Assembly (NCBI RefSeq): GCF_019795105.1
Contig: NZ_JAIMFO010000007.1
Span: forward strand, 124,001 to 188,000
Direction: 5' to 3'
Length of the DNA stretch: 64,000 bases
DNA from: Collinsella ureilytica
Lineage (GTDB): Bacteria; Actinomycetota; Coriobacteriia; Coriobacteriales; Coriobacteriaceae
The notes under the pieces are model-generated. The model was not told the origin of the DNA. It did no database searches and saw only the letters and a list, made by a program, of their open reading frames with translations. A program made the position numbers and the translations under genes. Below, piece after piece: positions 1-8,104 of this stretch (position 1 is the stretch's first letter; every line of letters begins with the position of its first letter).

Positions 1-1287
1 GTTATTAATTTAGGCTGCCGTGTTAATCGTGTTGAGACCGATCGCATTGCAGCTGATTTTGCTTCAGCTGGATTTCCAATCGTTGAGGATCTTCACGCTG
101 ACCTCGTGGTAATTAATACCTGTGCGGTAACAGGGGAGGCAGAGGCAAAAACACGGAAGGCAATTCGGCGAGCCTTGAATCTTCCACGAACTCCGCTCGT
201 TATTGCAACGGGATGTGCGGTCAATCTTCATGCTGAGGCCTTGCGAAGTCTTTCACATCGCGTCATAGCCGAGCCGATAAAAACACGAGTTGTTTCTGCT
301 GCTCGTAAGGCCTTGAGCCTTAATGAAATGTCACATCCAGATGCGCCTACATCGTATATGCCATCTGGTGAGCTTGCTTCTGGTGAGCGAGCGGGGCTGA
401 TCCGTCGGGCACGTCCTGGGGTTAAGATTCAAGATGGCTGCAATCATCGGTGTAGCTTTTGTATCGTCTGGAAGGCTCGAGGTCCTGAGCGCTCAGAGCC
501 GCTTGAATCAGTGTTGAGCGAAATTGACGCGTTAGTCGATGCAGGCGCTGCTGAGGTGGTGCTTACCGGTGTCAATCTTGGAGCATATCGCGGTCTTGAC
601 GCTCAAGGCAGACAGAGATCCTTAGCCCAGCTCATTCAAGAAATCTTAAGTCGTACGCAGGTTGGCCGCGTGCGCATTTCTTCCATTGAGCCTATGGATA
701 TTGATGATGAGCTGATCGAGCTTATGGGCAGCGAGAGTGAGAGGATCGCTCCATTTTTACATCTTCCGATTCAATCAGGAAGCACGACCGTGCTTCGTCG
801 TATGGCACGTCCCTATACCGATACTGATCTTTTGCAGCTCGTTGATGCTATTCGCTCCTCAGTGCCCCAAATTGCGCTATCAGCAGATGTGATCTTAGGC
901 TTTCCAGGCGAAACTGATGAAGAGTTTGCCTCGACGCATGCCTTTTGTGAACGCGTTGGGTTTTCTCGGCTTCATGTGTTTCGCTATAGCCCACGTCCGG
1001 GCACGGTAGCTGCTAATCGTCAAGATCAAGTAGAGCCAGCACTTGCAGCGTCTCGTGCTGCTGCTATTCGTGAGCTTGCTCAAACTATGACGCTTTCAGA
1101 TGCGAAAAAGCGTATTGGAACCGTGGAGTACGCAGCAATTGAGGATGGACGTTGCGGGACGCTCGGCTCATTTCATCGTGTTCGTATAGAAGGCACGGAA
1201 GAGCTGTCGCTCAACCATTTGATTCCCGTTGCTATCATAGGATGTGATGAATCAGGTGTGCTCATAGGAATGCCTGCACACGTATGA
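1..1287 (+). CDS. mtaB: tRNA t6A37 methylthiotransferase MtaB, 5' end missing
   Basis: Radical SAM methylthiotransferase that converts t6A37 to ms2t6A37 in tRNAs reading ANN codons. The frame is open from base 1, so the N-terminus lies outside the window. The first visible residues (NLGCRVNRVETD) are the start of the UPF0004 domain with its first cluster cysteine; the second is in NTCAV (about base 118). The radical SAM triad CxxxCxxC begins at base 439 and is followed by CIVWKARG, where many homologues have PYARG. The last part (from about base 1110) fits a TRAM RNA-binding domain. The MtaB type is chosen over RimO and MiaB because both of those occur elsewhere in the window and because of the GCRVN start. 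The gene ends 10 bp before phoH and is probably cotranscribed with it. Confidence 0.93.
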   Translation, partial: VINLGCRVNRVETDRIAADFASAGFPIVEDLHADLVVINTCAVTGEAEAKTRKAIRRALNLPRTPLVIATGCAVNLHAEALRSLSHRVIAEPIKTRVVSAARKALSLNEMSHPDAPTSYMPSGELASGERAGLIRRARPGVKIQDGCNHRCSFCIVWKARGPERSEPLESVLSEIDALVDAGAAEVVLTGVNLGAYRGLDAQGRQRSLAQLIQEILSRTQVGRVRISSIEPMDIDDELIELMGSESERIAPFLHLPIQSGSTTVLRRMARPYTDTDLLQLVDAIRSSVPQIALSADVILGFPGETDEEFASTHAFCERVGFSRLHVFRYSPRPGTVAANRQDQVEPALAASRAAAIRELAQTMTLSDAKKRIGTVEYAAIEDGRCGTLGSFHRVRIEGTEELSLNHLIPVAIIGCDESGVLIGMPAHV

Positions 1288-1297
1288 GGGGGACTCA

Positions 1298-2284
1298 GTG
1301 GATGTAACGACCGTTCGCTTACATATTCCAACAGGAATTGATCCAGCAGATATTACCGGCCCTCATGATGCGGTCTTGCGAGCGCTCGAAGCTCAAACGG
1401 ATGCCTCCTTAGTGGTGCGAGGAAGCGATATTGTCATTTCGGGCATGACTGATGAGGTCGAGACGCTCTATCGCTTGTTTACCCAGCTCTTTCAATCAGC
1501 TAAAGATTCAACACCTATAGCTCCTGATGACGCTGTCTTGCTTTTAGGCGATATTCGTGCTCATGAAAGTTTTGCAGCTGGCCAAGCAGACGATGTGCTT
1601 TTAACGTTTCGCGGGCGGGCAATTCGTCCGAAAACCCTTGGCCAGCGCAGATATGTTGAGGCCATTCGTTCGCATACCATCACGTTTTGTACAGGGCCTG
1701 CAGGTACGGGAAAGACCTATCTAGCCATGGCTATGGCGCTTGGTGCCTTAAAGCGGCGAGAAGTTGGCAAAATCGTTCTTACACGTCCGGTTGTAGAAGC
1801 AGGGGAGAGCTTAGGCTTTTTGCCCGGAACGTTAGAAGAAAAAATCGATCCGTATATTCGCCCTTTACTGGATGCTTTGTTTGATCTCACTGATCGGGAG
1901 CGTGCTCAAGAGCAGCTTGAGCGAGGCATGATTGAAATTGCTCCCTTAGCATATATGCGCGGACGTACCTTAAATGATGCCTTTGTCATCTTAGATGAGG
2001 CTCAAAACACCACGCCTGAACAGATGCGCATGTTCCTCACGCGACTGGGCTTTAACTCGTCTTTTATTGTGAACGGCGATACCTCGCAGCGCGATCTTCC
2101 AGGATCAGTAAGCGGTCTTTCTGGAATCGATAAGATCTTATCGGGTCTTGACGATATTGCGTTCGTAGAGCTTGGACGCTCAGATGTTGTTCGCCATCGT
2201 TTAGTTGGTCAAATTGTTGAGGCATATGATGCCTTTGATGCTCGCCAAGAGAGCTCAACAGGCAGGGCAAGGAGGCGGCCTTGA
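1298..2284 (+). CDS. phoH: PhoH family ATPase (PhoH-like / YbeZ)
   Basis: Cytoplasmic P-loop ATPase of the PhoH/YbeZ family, thought to work with YbeY in ribosome and RNA quality control. Walker A GPAGTGKT lies at residues 133-140 and Walker B at FVILDEAQN; the N-terminal 100 residues are the usual KH-like PhoH leader region. Length (328 aa) is normal for the family. Start is GTG at 1298 with a GAGGGGGA ribosome binding site a few bases upstream. Its stop overlaps the TTG start of ybeY, the classical phoH-ybeY coupling, which supports the assignment. Confidence 0.93.
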   Translation: MDVTTVRLHIPTGIDPADITGPHDAVLRALEAQTDASLVVRGSDIVISGMTDEVETLYRLFTQLFQSAKDSTPIAPDDAVLLLGDIRAHESFAAGQADDVLLTFRGRAIRPKTLGQRRYVEAIRSHTITFCTGPAGTGKTYLAMAMALGALKRREVGKIVLTRPVVEAGESLGFLPGTLEEKIDPYIRPLLDALFDLTDRERAQEQLERGMIEIAPLAYMRGRTLNDAFVILDEAQNTTPEQMRMFLTRLGFNSSFIVNGDTSQRDLPGSVSGLSGIDKILSGLDDIAFVELGRSDVVRHRLVGQIVEAYDAFDARQESSTGRARRRP

Positions 2285-2835
2285 GCGTAGAGATTGCCGT
2301 AAAAACTGAGACAGCGCTTCCGATACCGACTGAAGAGATTTCTCAAACTATTGCAGTGATTTTTGAGATGTACCAAATTCCGCAAGACGCGACCATATCA
2401 GTTGGCATTGTCGATGTGCAGGAAATGGCTGATCTCAACCGCGCCTGGCGATCCATGGAAGGGCCGACTGATGTTTTGGCTTTTGAGGGTGACGACCTGG
2501 AAGAGATCTTAGAGCTGAGGCAGACCCTTCACGAGGAGATACCCATTGAGCTTGGAGATGTGATTTTGGCTCCAGATGTTATTGCCGCTCAAGCTCCGGA
2601 GTTTGGCTCCACTCCTGCAGAAGAGTTTCGCCTCATGCTTGTGCATGGTGTATTGCATCTTCTGGGCTATGATCATCTCATCGATGAGGACGCTGAAGAG
2701 ATGGAAGCAGAAGAGTTGGTCATCTTGCAGCGCTTGGCTGAGCTTCGAGGTGAGGATCCCTTGTGTGTGAGGATCGGTCCTACTACCCGTCATCTCTTTG
2801 ATAAGCCCGACATGTATGAGAGGGAGGCAGAGTGA
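2281..2835 (+). CDS. ybeY: Endoribonuclease YbeY
   Basis: Zinc-dependent endoribonuclease needed for 16S rRNA 3'-end maturation and 70S quality control. The diagnostic motif HGVLHLLGYDH supplies the three metal-binding histidines near residues 122-132, preceded by the NRAWR / PTDVLAF region typical of the family. Start is TTG at 2281, overlapping the phoH stop, with AAGGAGG at about 2268-2274. Length of 184 aa is a little above the E. coli protein, with an extra C-terminal tail of about 30 residues. Part of the phoH-ybeY-dgkA-era-recO run. Confidence 0.94.
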   Translation: MSVEIAVKTETALPIPTEEISQTIAVIFEMYQIPQDATISVGIVDVQEMADLNRAWRSMEGPTDVLAFEGDDLEEILELRQTLHEEIPIELGDVILAPDVIAAQAPEFGSTPAEEFRLMLVHGVLHLLGYDHLIDEDAEEMEAEELVILQRLAELRGEDPLCVRIGPTTRHLFDKPDMYEREAE

Positions 2836-3209
2836 TCCCAGGATCTGATCGCGATCATCCTACCTTTATTCGCTCATTTCGGTTTGCGCTCGAAGGTATT
2901 GGCATCGCCATTAAAACTGAGCGCAATATCAAAGTTATGCTCGGAATTGGAGCGGTAGCACTCATCGTATCTGCGTGGCTTGCTCTCGATCCGATCTCGT
3001 GGTGCATCATTCTTATGTGCTGTGCTCTTGTTATCCATGCAGAGCTGGTAAATACAGCCCTTGAGGCTGTCGTTGATCTTGCCTCTCCTGAAATCCATCC
3101 TCTCGCAAAGCGGGCAAAAGATATTGCGGCAGCAAGTGTGTATGTCTTGTCAGTCATGTCAGCCCTCGTAGGGCTTCTGGTGTTTTCTCACGCCCTTGGG
3201 CTCTGGTAA
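2832..3209 (+). CDS. dgkA: Diacylglycerol/undecaprenol kinase family membrane protein
   Basis: Small integral membrane lipid kinase of the DgkA family. In Gram-positive bacteria this type usually phosphorylates undecaprenol, recycling the peptidoglycan carrier lipid. Three hydrophobic segments are visible (about residues 35-52, 54-72 and 100-122). The conserved catalytic stretch E-L-V-N-T-A-L-E lies at about 69-76. GTG start overlaps the ybeY stop (GTGA), with AGGGAGG upstream. Position between ybeY and era is the common Gram-positive order. Substrate choice is inferred from the lineage, not from the sequence. Confidence 0.88.
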   Translation: MIPGSDRDHPTFIRSFRFALEGIGIAIKTERNIKVMLGIGAVALIVSAWLALDPISWCIILMCCALVIHAELVNTALEAVVDLASPEIHPLAKRAKDIAAASVYVLSVMSALVGLLVFSHALGLW

Positions 3210-3249
3210 GCCACATCTGTTTTTGCACGCAAAGAAAGGCTTGAGTTAT

Positions 3250-4263
3250 ATGACAAACGATCTAAGCCAAAAAGATCTTGATACGTTATCTGATGACGAG
3301 CTGGATGCCTATCTTGCAAGTCTTCAAGATGCGCACCTTCCCGATGAGGTGCTCGGCCAGGGCGCGGGTGAGCTGAAGAGTGGCTTTGTTGCCTTGGTTG
3401 GACGTCCCAATTCAGGTAAGTCAACCCTGCTCAATGCCTGCATGGGCGAAAAGATTGCCATTACGTCTCCGGTAGCTCAAACAACGCGGAGGCGTTTGAG
3501 GGCGGTGGTGAGAAGGCCGAACACGCAGATCGTCATCGTTGATACGCCGGGCTTACATAAGCCAAAAGATGGGCTGGGAGCTGAGCTCAATCGCACAGCG
3601 CTCGGTGAGATGAGCGATGTTGATGTCGTCGTTTTTGCTTTGGATGCCACTGCTCCTTTTGGTCGAGGTGATGCTTGGATCCTTGAGCGTATGAGCGCGC
3701 TTTCTGTGCCTAAGCTTTTGGTTATTACTAAAGCAGATCTTGCCGGTCAAGATCAGGTGCATGACCAGATTCAAGCAGCGAGCACCCTTGTTTCCTTTGC
3801 GGATGTCATGGTTGTTTCTGCTCAAGAAGGCTTCAATGTTGAGGCCTTTGTTTCGCTCGTGGCAAGCTACTTGCCCAAAGGTCCTGCTTGGTTTCCTGAA
3901 GACATGGATACCGACGAGCCTGATGAAATGCTCGTAGCAGAGTTTATCCGTGAGAAAGTATTACGGCGCACAAAAGAGGAGGTTCCTCACTCGGTTGGCG
4001 TTGTTTGCAACACGCTTGAGCGTGGCAAGGGTGGCCTCGTTCGTATTCATGCCACGATTTATGTTGAGCGAGAGGGACAAAAGGGGATTTTGATTGGCAA
4101 GGGCGGTGAGATGATCAAGCGCGTTGGTACTGATGCTCGCCGCGATCTTGAGCGCCTCTTTGGAGCTCGTGTGTATCTTGACTTAGACGTTGGGGTCAAA
4201 ACGCGCTGGCGTGATTCAGACCGAGAAATCCAGCTCTTTGGGTATGGAGCCGACGGGTCGTGA
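3250..4263 (+). CDS. era: GTPase Era
   Basis: Ras-like GTPase that binds the 3' end of 16S rRNA in the 30S subunit during assembly. G1 is GRPNSGKS, G3 is DTPGLHKP and G4 is TKAD; the C-terminal KH domain carries GILIGKGGEMIK. The ATG at 3250 is chosen over an in-frame start at 3196, which would overlap the dgkA end, because GAAAGG lies about 10 bases before 3250. The protein has an acidic N-terminal extension of about 40 residues (SQKDLDTLSDDELDAYL) before the G domain, longer than most Era proteins. recO follows with a GTGA overlap. Confidence 0.94.
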   Translation: MTNDLSQKDLDTLSDDELDAYLASLQDAHLPDEVLGQGAGELKSGFVALVGRPNSGKSTLLNACMGEKIAITSPVAQTTRRRLRAVVRRPNTQIVIVDTPGLHKPKDGLGAELNRTALGEMSDVDVVVFALDATAPFGRGDAWILERMSALSVPKLLVITKADLAGQDQVHDQIQAASTLVSFADVMVVSAQEGFNVEAFVSLVASYLPKGPAWFPEDMDTDEPDEMLVAEFIREKVLRRTKEEVPHSVGVVCNTLERGKGGLVRIHATIYVEREGQKGILIGKGGEMIKRVGTDARRDLERLFGARVYLDLDVGVKTRWRDSDREIQLFGYGADGS

Positions 4264-5006
4264 GTAGATCGCGTACGTATCGCATTGCCGCTTTAGTGCT
4301 GGCCAAGGTTAAGCTGAAAGAGACTGATCTCATCCTTACCTTGCTTGCCCAGGACGGTCGGCGCATCCAAGCAGTTGCAAAGGGTGCACGCAAGCCGGGG
4401 TCGCGCCTTGCAGCTCGCTCAGAGCTCTGTACTACGATCGATGTTTTACTAGCTCGTGGTAGATCGCTCGATATTGTGAGTCAAGCTGAGCTGATCGCAG
4501 CTCCTCTTGGATCGGCGCCTGATCTTGAAGCGCTGAGCGCTGCGCTTGCTATCGCAGATCTCGCACGGCACGCCTGCTTTGAAGATACTGAGGATCCCTT
4601 TGTTTTTTCAATTACTCAGTCCGCATTCGATTGGTGTTCAAAAGTTTCTGGAGCAAAGTTAGATCTCTTGGTTGGTGCCTATACGTTTAAATTGCTGGCG
4701 CATATCGGCTATAGACCTGAGTGGGAGACGTGTGTGAGCTGCAATGATGAGGATGTGAGCAGGTTCTCTGCTGAGGCAGGAGGACTCATTTGCGCCTCAT
4801 GTGCTAAAACCTTACCGGCTGCGATCCCTGTTTCTCAAGCTGTGCAAAGCTGGCTGAAGGTACTCTTACCGCTGAGATTTGATGATTTGCTCGCAGAAGA
4901 CATTGATACCAGCGTTGCCTTTGATCTCGCAGAGCTAGCCCTTCGGTGGGCTGCAACTCACTTGGAAGTGCGACTCAAAAGCATGGAGTTTATGCTTGGG
5001 CGGTAA
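4260..5006 (+). CDS. recO: DNA repair protein RecO
   Basis: Recombination mediator that loads RecA onto SSB-covered DNA in the RecFOR pathway. The N-terminal OB-fold (TYRIAALVLAKVKLKETDLIL) and the middle zinc site CVSC...CASC at about residues 157-178 are visible. GTG start overlaps the era stop, and era-recO adjacency is typical of Gram-positive bacteria. Last gene of the first run: a 206-bp gap follows before rpsO. Confidence 0.92.
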   Translation: MSRSRTYRIAALVLAKVKLKETDLILTLLAQDGRRIQAVAKGARKPGSRLAARSELCTTIDVLLARGRSLDIVSQAELIAAPLGSAPDLEALSAALAIADLARHACFEDTEDPFVFSITQSAFDWCSKVSGAKLDLLVGAYTFKLLAHIGYRPEWETCVSCNDEDVSRFSAEAGGLICASCAKTLPAAIPVSQAVQSWLKVLLPLRFDDLLAEDIDTSVAFDLAELALRWAATHLEVRLKSMEFMLGR

Positions 5007-5212
5007 GGCACGTTCAAATGCTCGCGTGCCGGTAAGATTCCTGCACAGAAAAACGCCCAAAACCCTCTGTGTGCTTTCCCTGGGGAAGGGATCAGCTGTG
5101 CTACACTGTCACGCGGCAATACCTCTATCTTGGTTGTTCGTCCGCGCAGACGGCTTCCCAGACTGAGGCGAATCGTATGAGATCTCAGATCTCACAAAAG
5201 AAAGGTGCGCAG
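5007..5212 (+). promoter_or_regulatory. rpsO leader and probable promoter
   Basis: Non-coding stretch between recO and rpsO. A -10-like TACACT lies at 5102-5107, with only a poor -35 (around TTTCCC, 5075-5080). CACAGA (5044-5049) can pair with TCTGTG (5066-5071), and TTCC/GGAA around 5076-5088 forms a second small hairpin; neither has a T-run. The leader also carries GCAATACC at 5116-5123, the first eight bases of a motif found whole before pnp and rnj. Ribosomal protein leaders are often self-regulated by S15, but I cannot identify such a structure here. Confidence 0.35.
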
Positions 5213-5491
5213 ATGACCATTTCAAAGGAGCGCAAGGCTGAGCTTACTGCACAGTTTGGCAAAAACGCTACAGATACGGGCAACTCTAAGGTGCAGGTCG
5301 CTATTTTGACCGATCGCATTAAAGAGCTGACCGAGCACATGAAGTCTCATCAGAAGGACTATCACACCCGTCGTGGTCTGCTGATGCTCGTTGGTAAGCG
5401 TCGTCGCCTGCTCTCGTATATCAAGAAAAAGGATATCGTGGAGTACCGTGAGCTGATTCGCGTGCTTGGCATCCGCGACAATATTCAGTAA
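5213..5491 (+). CDS. rpsO: 30S ribosomal protein S15
   Basis: Primary 16S rRNA-binding protein of the 30S platform. The sequence from [16 protein letters not shown] through [15 protein letters not shown] to [15 protein letters not shown] is the whole S15 family; 92 aa is the normal size. A longer open frame starts at 5069, but the family start is the ATG at 5213, preceded by AAAGGTG. Followed by a strong terminator (5506-5529), so although rpsO and pnp are neighbours as in many bacteria, they look like separate transcripts or are joined by read-through. Confidence 0.97.
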   Translation: MTISKERKAELTAQFGKNATDTGNSKVQVAILTDRIKELTEHMKSHQKDYHTRRGLLMLVGKRRRLLSYIKKKDIVEYRELIRVLGIRDNIQ

Positions 5492-5505
5492 CAAACGTGC
5501 ATGCA

Positions 5506-5529
5506 GGGGTGCGGGAACGCACCCCTTTT
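5506..5529 (+). terminator. Rho-independent terminator after rpsO
   Basis: Perfect 8-bp stem GGGGTGCG / CGCACCCC with a GGAA tetraloop, followed by TTTT; starts 14 bases after the rpsO stop. Confidence 0.85.
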
Positions 5530-5568
5530 CATGTGAGGGCTCGAAGAATCGCGCCCTACACCGCCCGA

Positions 5569-5583
5569 GCAATACCATGTAAT
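5569..5583 (+). repeat. 15-bp motif shared with the rnj leader
   Basis: GCAATACCATGTAAT, identical to bases 8065-8079 before the RNase J gene. It lies 52 bases upstream of the pnp start. No convincing -35/-10 pair coincides with it. An RNA or operator element is possible; see findings. Confidence 0.6.
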
Positions 5584-5584
5584 T

Positions 5585-5620
5585 CGGGCATGAGGAAGCC
5601 CGTGTGCAATGTGGCACACG
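5585..5620 (+). promoter_or_regulatory. Tandem hairpins in the pnp leader
   Basis: CGGGC (5585-5589) can pair with GCCCG (5598-5602), and CGTGTGC (5601-5607) with GCACACG (5614-5620, loop AATGTG). The two helices overlap by two bases, so they cannot both form completely. They end just before the GAGAGGA ribosome binding site of pnp. In E. coli a leader helix cut by RNase III underlies PNPase autoregulation; a similar role here is inference only. Confidence 0.45.
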
Positions 5621-5635
5621 GAGATGAGAGGAAAA

Positions 5636-7882
5636 ATGACACTCGTTTCTAAAACCTTCGATCTATACGGTAAGACCTACACCTTAGAGGCTGGAGAGCT
5701 TGCCCGTCAGGCAACTGGCGCTGCCTTGGTAAAGCAGGGTGATACCACAGCCCTCACCACAGTTGTGGTCTCTCGTGAGCGCAAAAACTACGACTTCTTC
5801 CCGCTGACGGTAGACTTCGTAGAGCGCATGTATGCCGTTGGCAAAATTCCTGGTGGCTATCTCAAGCGTGAAGGTCGCCCTTCGGATAAGGCAACGCTTA
5901 CGGCTCGTATGATCGACCGTCCCATTCGTCCGAGTTTTCCGGATGGCTTTCGCAACGAGGTGCAAATCGTTGCAACGTCTTTGGTAGCAGACCAGATTAA
6001 TCCGATCGATGTCATCTGCACCATGGGTGCCTCGCTTGCCATGATGCTTGGTGGCGTTCCGTTTGAAGGGCCGCTTGCATGCGTGCGCATTGGGCGCAAT
6101 CGCGAAACGGGCGAGTTAATCGTCAACCCAACTTACGAAGAGCGCGAGACCTCAGATTTGGATCTCGAGCTTGCTGGTACGCGCGATTTCATCTCAATGG
6201 TTGAGGCTGGGGCAGAAGAGATCTCTGAGTGGGATATGCTCGACGCCATGCGCTTTGGCCAGGAGGCAATCGGTGCGTTTTGCGATGCTCAGCTTGCATT
6301 TGTAGCTGAGTGGGAGCGTATCAACGGTGAGATTGTTCAGCGCGAGTATCCGCTCGATATTCCCTCTGAAGAAGTTCATGATCGCGTTTTTGCACACTAT
6401 GATGAGATGGCTGCAGCTCTTGCAGATGCTGATAAGCTTGCCCGCCAAGATCGGGTTGCTGCGCTGAAGGAGGCAATTTGTGCTGAATTTAGCGAGGAAG
6501 AGCTGGAGCTTTGGGATCGTGATATTCCCGTACAGCTGAAAAAGCTTGAAAAGCAGGCTATGCGCACGATGGTCGTAACGACTGGTGAGCGTGTCGATGG
6601 GCGAGCTGCAGATGAGATCCGTCCGCTCATGATCAAGCCGGGTTATTTGCCGCTTGTTCATGGTTCGGGTCTTTTCCAGCGTGGCCAGACGCAGGTGCTT
6701 TCGGTGCTTTCGCTCGGTATGCTGAGCGAAGGACAGCGTCTTGATACGATTGAGCCGGTTTCTGGCAAGCGGTATATGCACCAGTACAATTTCCCTCCCT
6801 ATTGCACGGGCGAAACTGGTCGTGTTGGTGCTCCTAAGCGTCGCGAGATCGGTCATGGCAATCTGGCTGAGCGCGCGTTGGTACCGGTGCTTCCTGATGA
6901 AAATGAGTTCCCCTATGCCATCCGCGTTGTCTCCGAGGTTATGGAGTCCAATGGCTCAAGCTCAATGGCTAGTGCATGTGGCAGCTGCTTGGCACTGATG
7001 GATGGTGGCGTGCCAATTAAACGCCCTGTCTCCGGCATTGCCATGGGTCTTATTCAAGAAGCAGGAGAGACGGTGATTCTCTCCGATATCCAAGGCATTG
7101 AAGACTTCCTGGGCGATATGGACTTTAAGGTCTGTGGTACTGAGCGTGGTATTACTGCTCTTCAAATGGACAATAAGGCGACGGGTCTTACCTTTGAGAT
7201 CTTGGCACGTGCCTTAGAGCAGGCAAAGGCTGGGCGCGCTCATATTCTTTCTGCCATGCTCTCTGAGCTGCAAGGACCTCGCGAGCAGACACGCGCAACC
7301 GCGCCTCGCATTGTTTCTATTTCGGTTCCAACCGACAAGATTCGCGACGTTATCGGATCGGGCGGCAAGATTATTCGGAGCATCCAAGATGAGACGGGTG
7401 CCAATGTTGATATCCAAGAAGACGGTACGGTCTACGTTGGTGGAACTGGTGAGAGCGTCGAGGCTGCCATTGAGCGCATTGAACTCATTATCAAGGTTCC
7501 TGAGGTAGGGGAGGTCTACACCGGACGTGTAGTTTCAATCCAGCCTTTCGGTGCCTTTGTAAACCTTTTGCCGGGCAAAGACGGTCTGCTGCACATCTCT
7601 CGTGTTGCAAGTGGCCGTGTTGAGAAGGTTGAAGATGTTTTACATGTTGGTGATGAGGTTGAGGTCTCGGTCATCGAGGTTGATGATCGCGGCAAGATCT
7701 CTCTTGATCGAGTCAATAAGCCTGAAGCACCAGCGGGCGAGGATTTTGAACCGCGCCGTGAGCGCACCGACCGTCCACGTCGTCCGCGCTCTGAGCGTCC
7801 GGGTTTTGATTCCTCTGAGCGACCTCGCAGAAGTCCTGGGGATAATGGCGGGCGTCGTCCTCGTCGGCGTCATGACGTCTGA
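5636..7882 (+). CDS. pnp: Polyribonucleotide nucleotidyltransferase (PNPase)
   Basis: Phosphorolytic 3'-5' exoribonuclease of the RNA-degrading machinery. Domain order is complete: first RNase PH-like core, helical domain (about residues 240-315), second RNase PH core with MASACGSCLALMD, then a KH domain (KIRDVIGSGGKIIRSIQ) and an S1 domain (GEVYTGRVVSIQPFGAFVNL). A basic, Arg/Pro-rich tail of about 50 residues follows the S1 domain, likely an RNA- or partner-binding extension. ATG at 5636 is chosen over an upstream in-frame start at 5609 because GAGAGGAAAA precedes it and the family begins here. 748 aa. Confidence 0.97.
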   Translation: MTLVSKTFDLYGKTYTLEAGELARQATGAALVKQGDTTALTTVVVSRERKNYDFFPLTVDFVERMYAVGKIPGGYLKREGRPSDKATLTARMIDRPIRPSFPDGFRNEVQIVATSLVADQINPIDVICTMGASLAMMLGGVPFEGPLACVRIGRNRETGELIVNPTYEERETSDLDLELAGTRDFISMVEAGAEEISEWDMLDAMRFGQEAIGAFCDAQLAFVAEWERINGEIVQREYPLDIPSEEVHDRVFAHYDEMAAALADADKLARQDRVAALKEAICAEFSEEELELWDRDIPVQLKKLEKQAMRTMVVTTGERVDGRAADEIRPLMIKPGYLPLVHGSGLFQRGQTQVLSVLSLGMLSEGQRLDTIEPVSGKRYMHQYNFPPYCTGETGRVGAPKRREIGHGNLAERALVPVLPDENEFPYAIRVVSEVMESNGSSSMASACGSCLALMDGGVPIKRPVSGIAMGLIQEAGETVILSDIQGIEDFLGDMDFKVCGTERGITALQMDNKATGLTFEILARALEQAKAGRAHILSAMLSELQGPREQTRATAPRIVSISVPTDKIRDVIGSGGKIIRSIQDETGANVDIQEDGTVYVGGTGESVEAAIERIELIIKVPEVGEVYTGRVVSIQPFGAFVNLLPGKDGLLHISRVASGRVEKVEDVLHVGDEVEVSVIEVDDRGKISLDRVNKPEAPAGEDFEPRRERTDRPRRPRSERPGFDSSERPRRSPGDNGGRRPRRRHDV

Positions 7883-7899
7883 TTGAGTTATTGCGATGA

Positions 7900-7930
7900 G
7901 CGGCCTCGCCTATGCGGGGCCGCTTCTTAT
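7900..7930 (+). terminator. Rho-independent terminator after pnp
   Basis: 10-bp stem (7900-7909 with 7914-7923, one G-U pair) and a four-base loop CTAT, followed by TTCTTAT. Begins 18 bases after the pnp stop. Confidence 0.85.
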
Positions 7931-7984
7931 AACCGTGAGTATCGTGAGTTTTCGGTAATCGTGTAGGCGATGCATATCTGCTGT

Positions 7985-8011
7985 TTGCTTACCTGTCTGG
8001 CACGGTACACT
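7985..8011 (+). promoter_or_regulatory. Candidate rnj promoter
   Basis: TTGCTT (7985-7990) and TACACT (8006-8011) with a 15-base spacer, or TTTGCT with 16. The -10 is the same hexamer as in the rpsO leader. Weak by spacing and -35 quality, but this 174-bp gap after the pnp terminator must hold the start of the rnj transcript. Confidence 0.35.
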
Positions 8012-8064
8012 CATACCACTGCATGAATTGCCTGAGTACCTCATGTCGCATTCATACTCAGGCT

Positions 8065-8079
8065 GCAATACCATGTAAT
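8065..8079 (+). repeat. 15-bp motif shared with the pnp leader
   Basis: GCAATACCATGTAAT, identical to 5569-5583. It ends 25 bases before the rnj start, directly before the GAAAGGA ribosome binding site region. Confidence 0.6.
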
Positions 8080-8104
8080 CGATGAAAGGAACGTACACCG
8101 ACCT

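Noticed and set aside
6194-6856. 220-codon frame on the - strand
   Set aside because: Lies entirely inside pnp, whose protein is fully conserved; no promoter or binding site.
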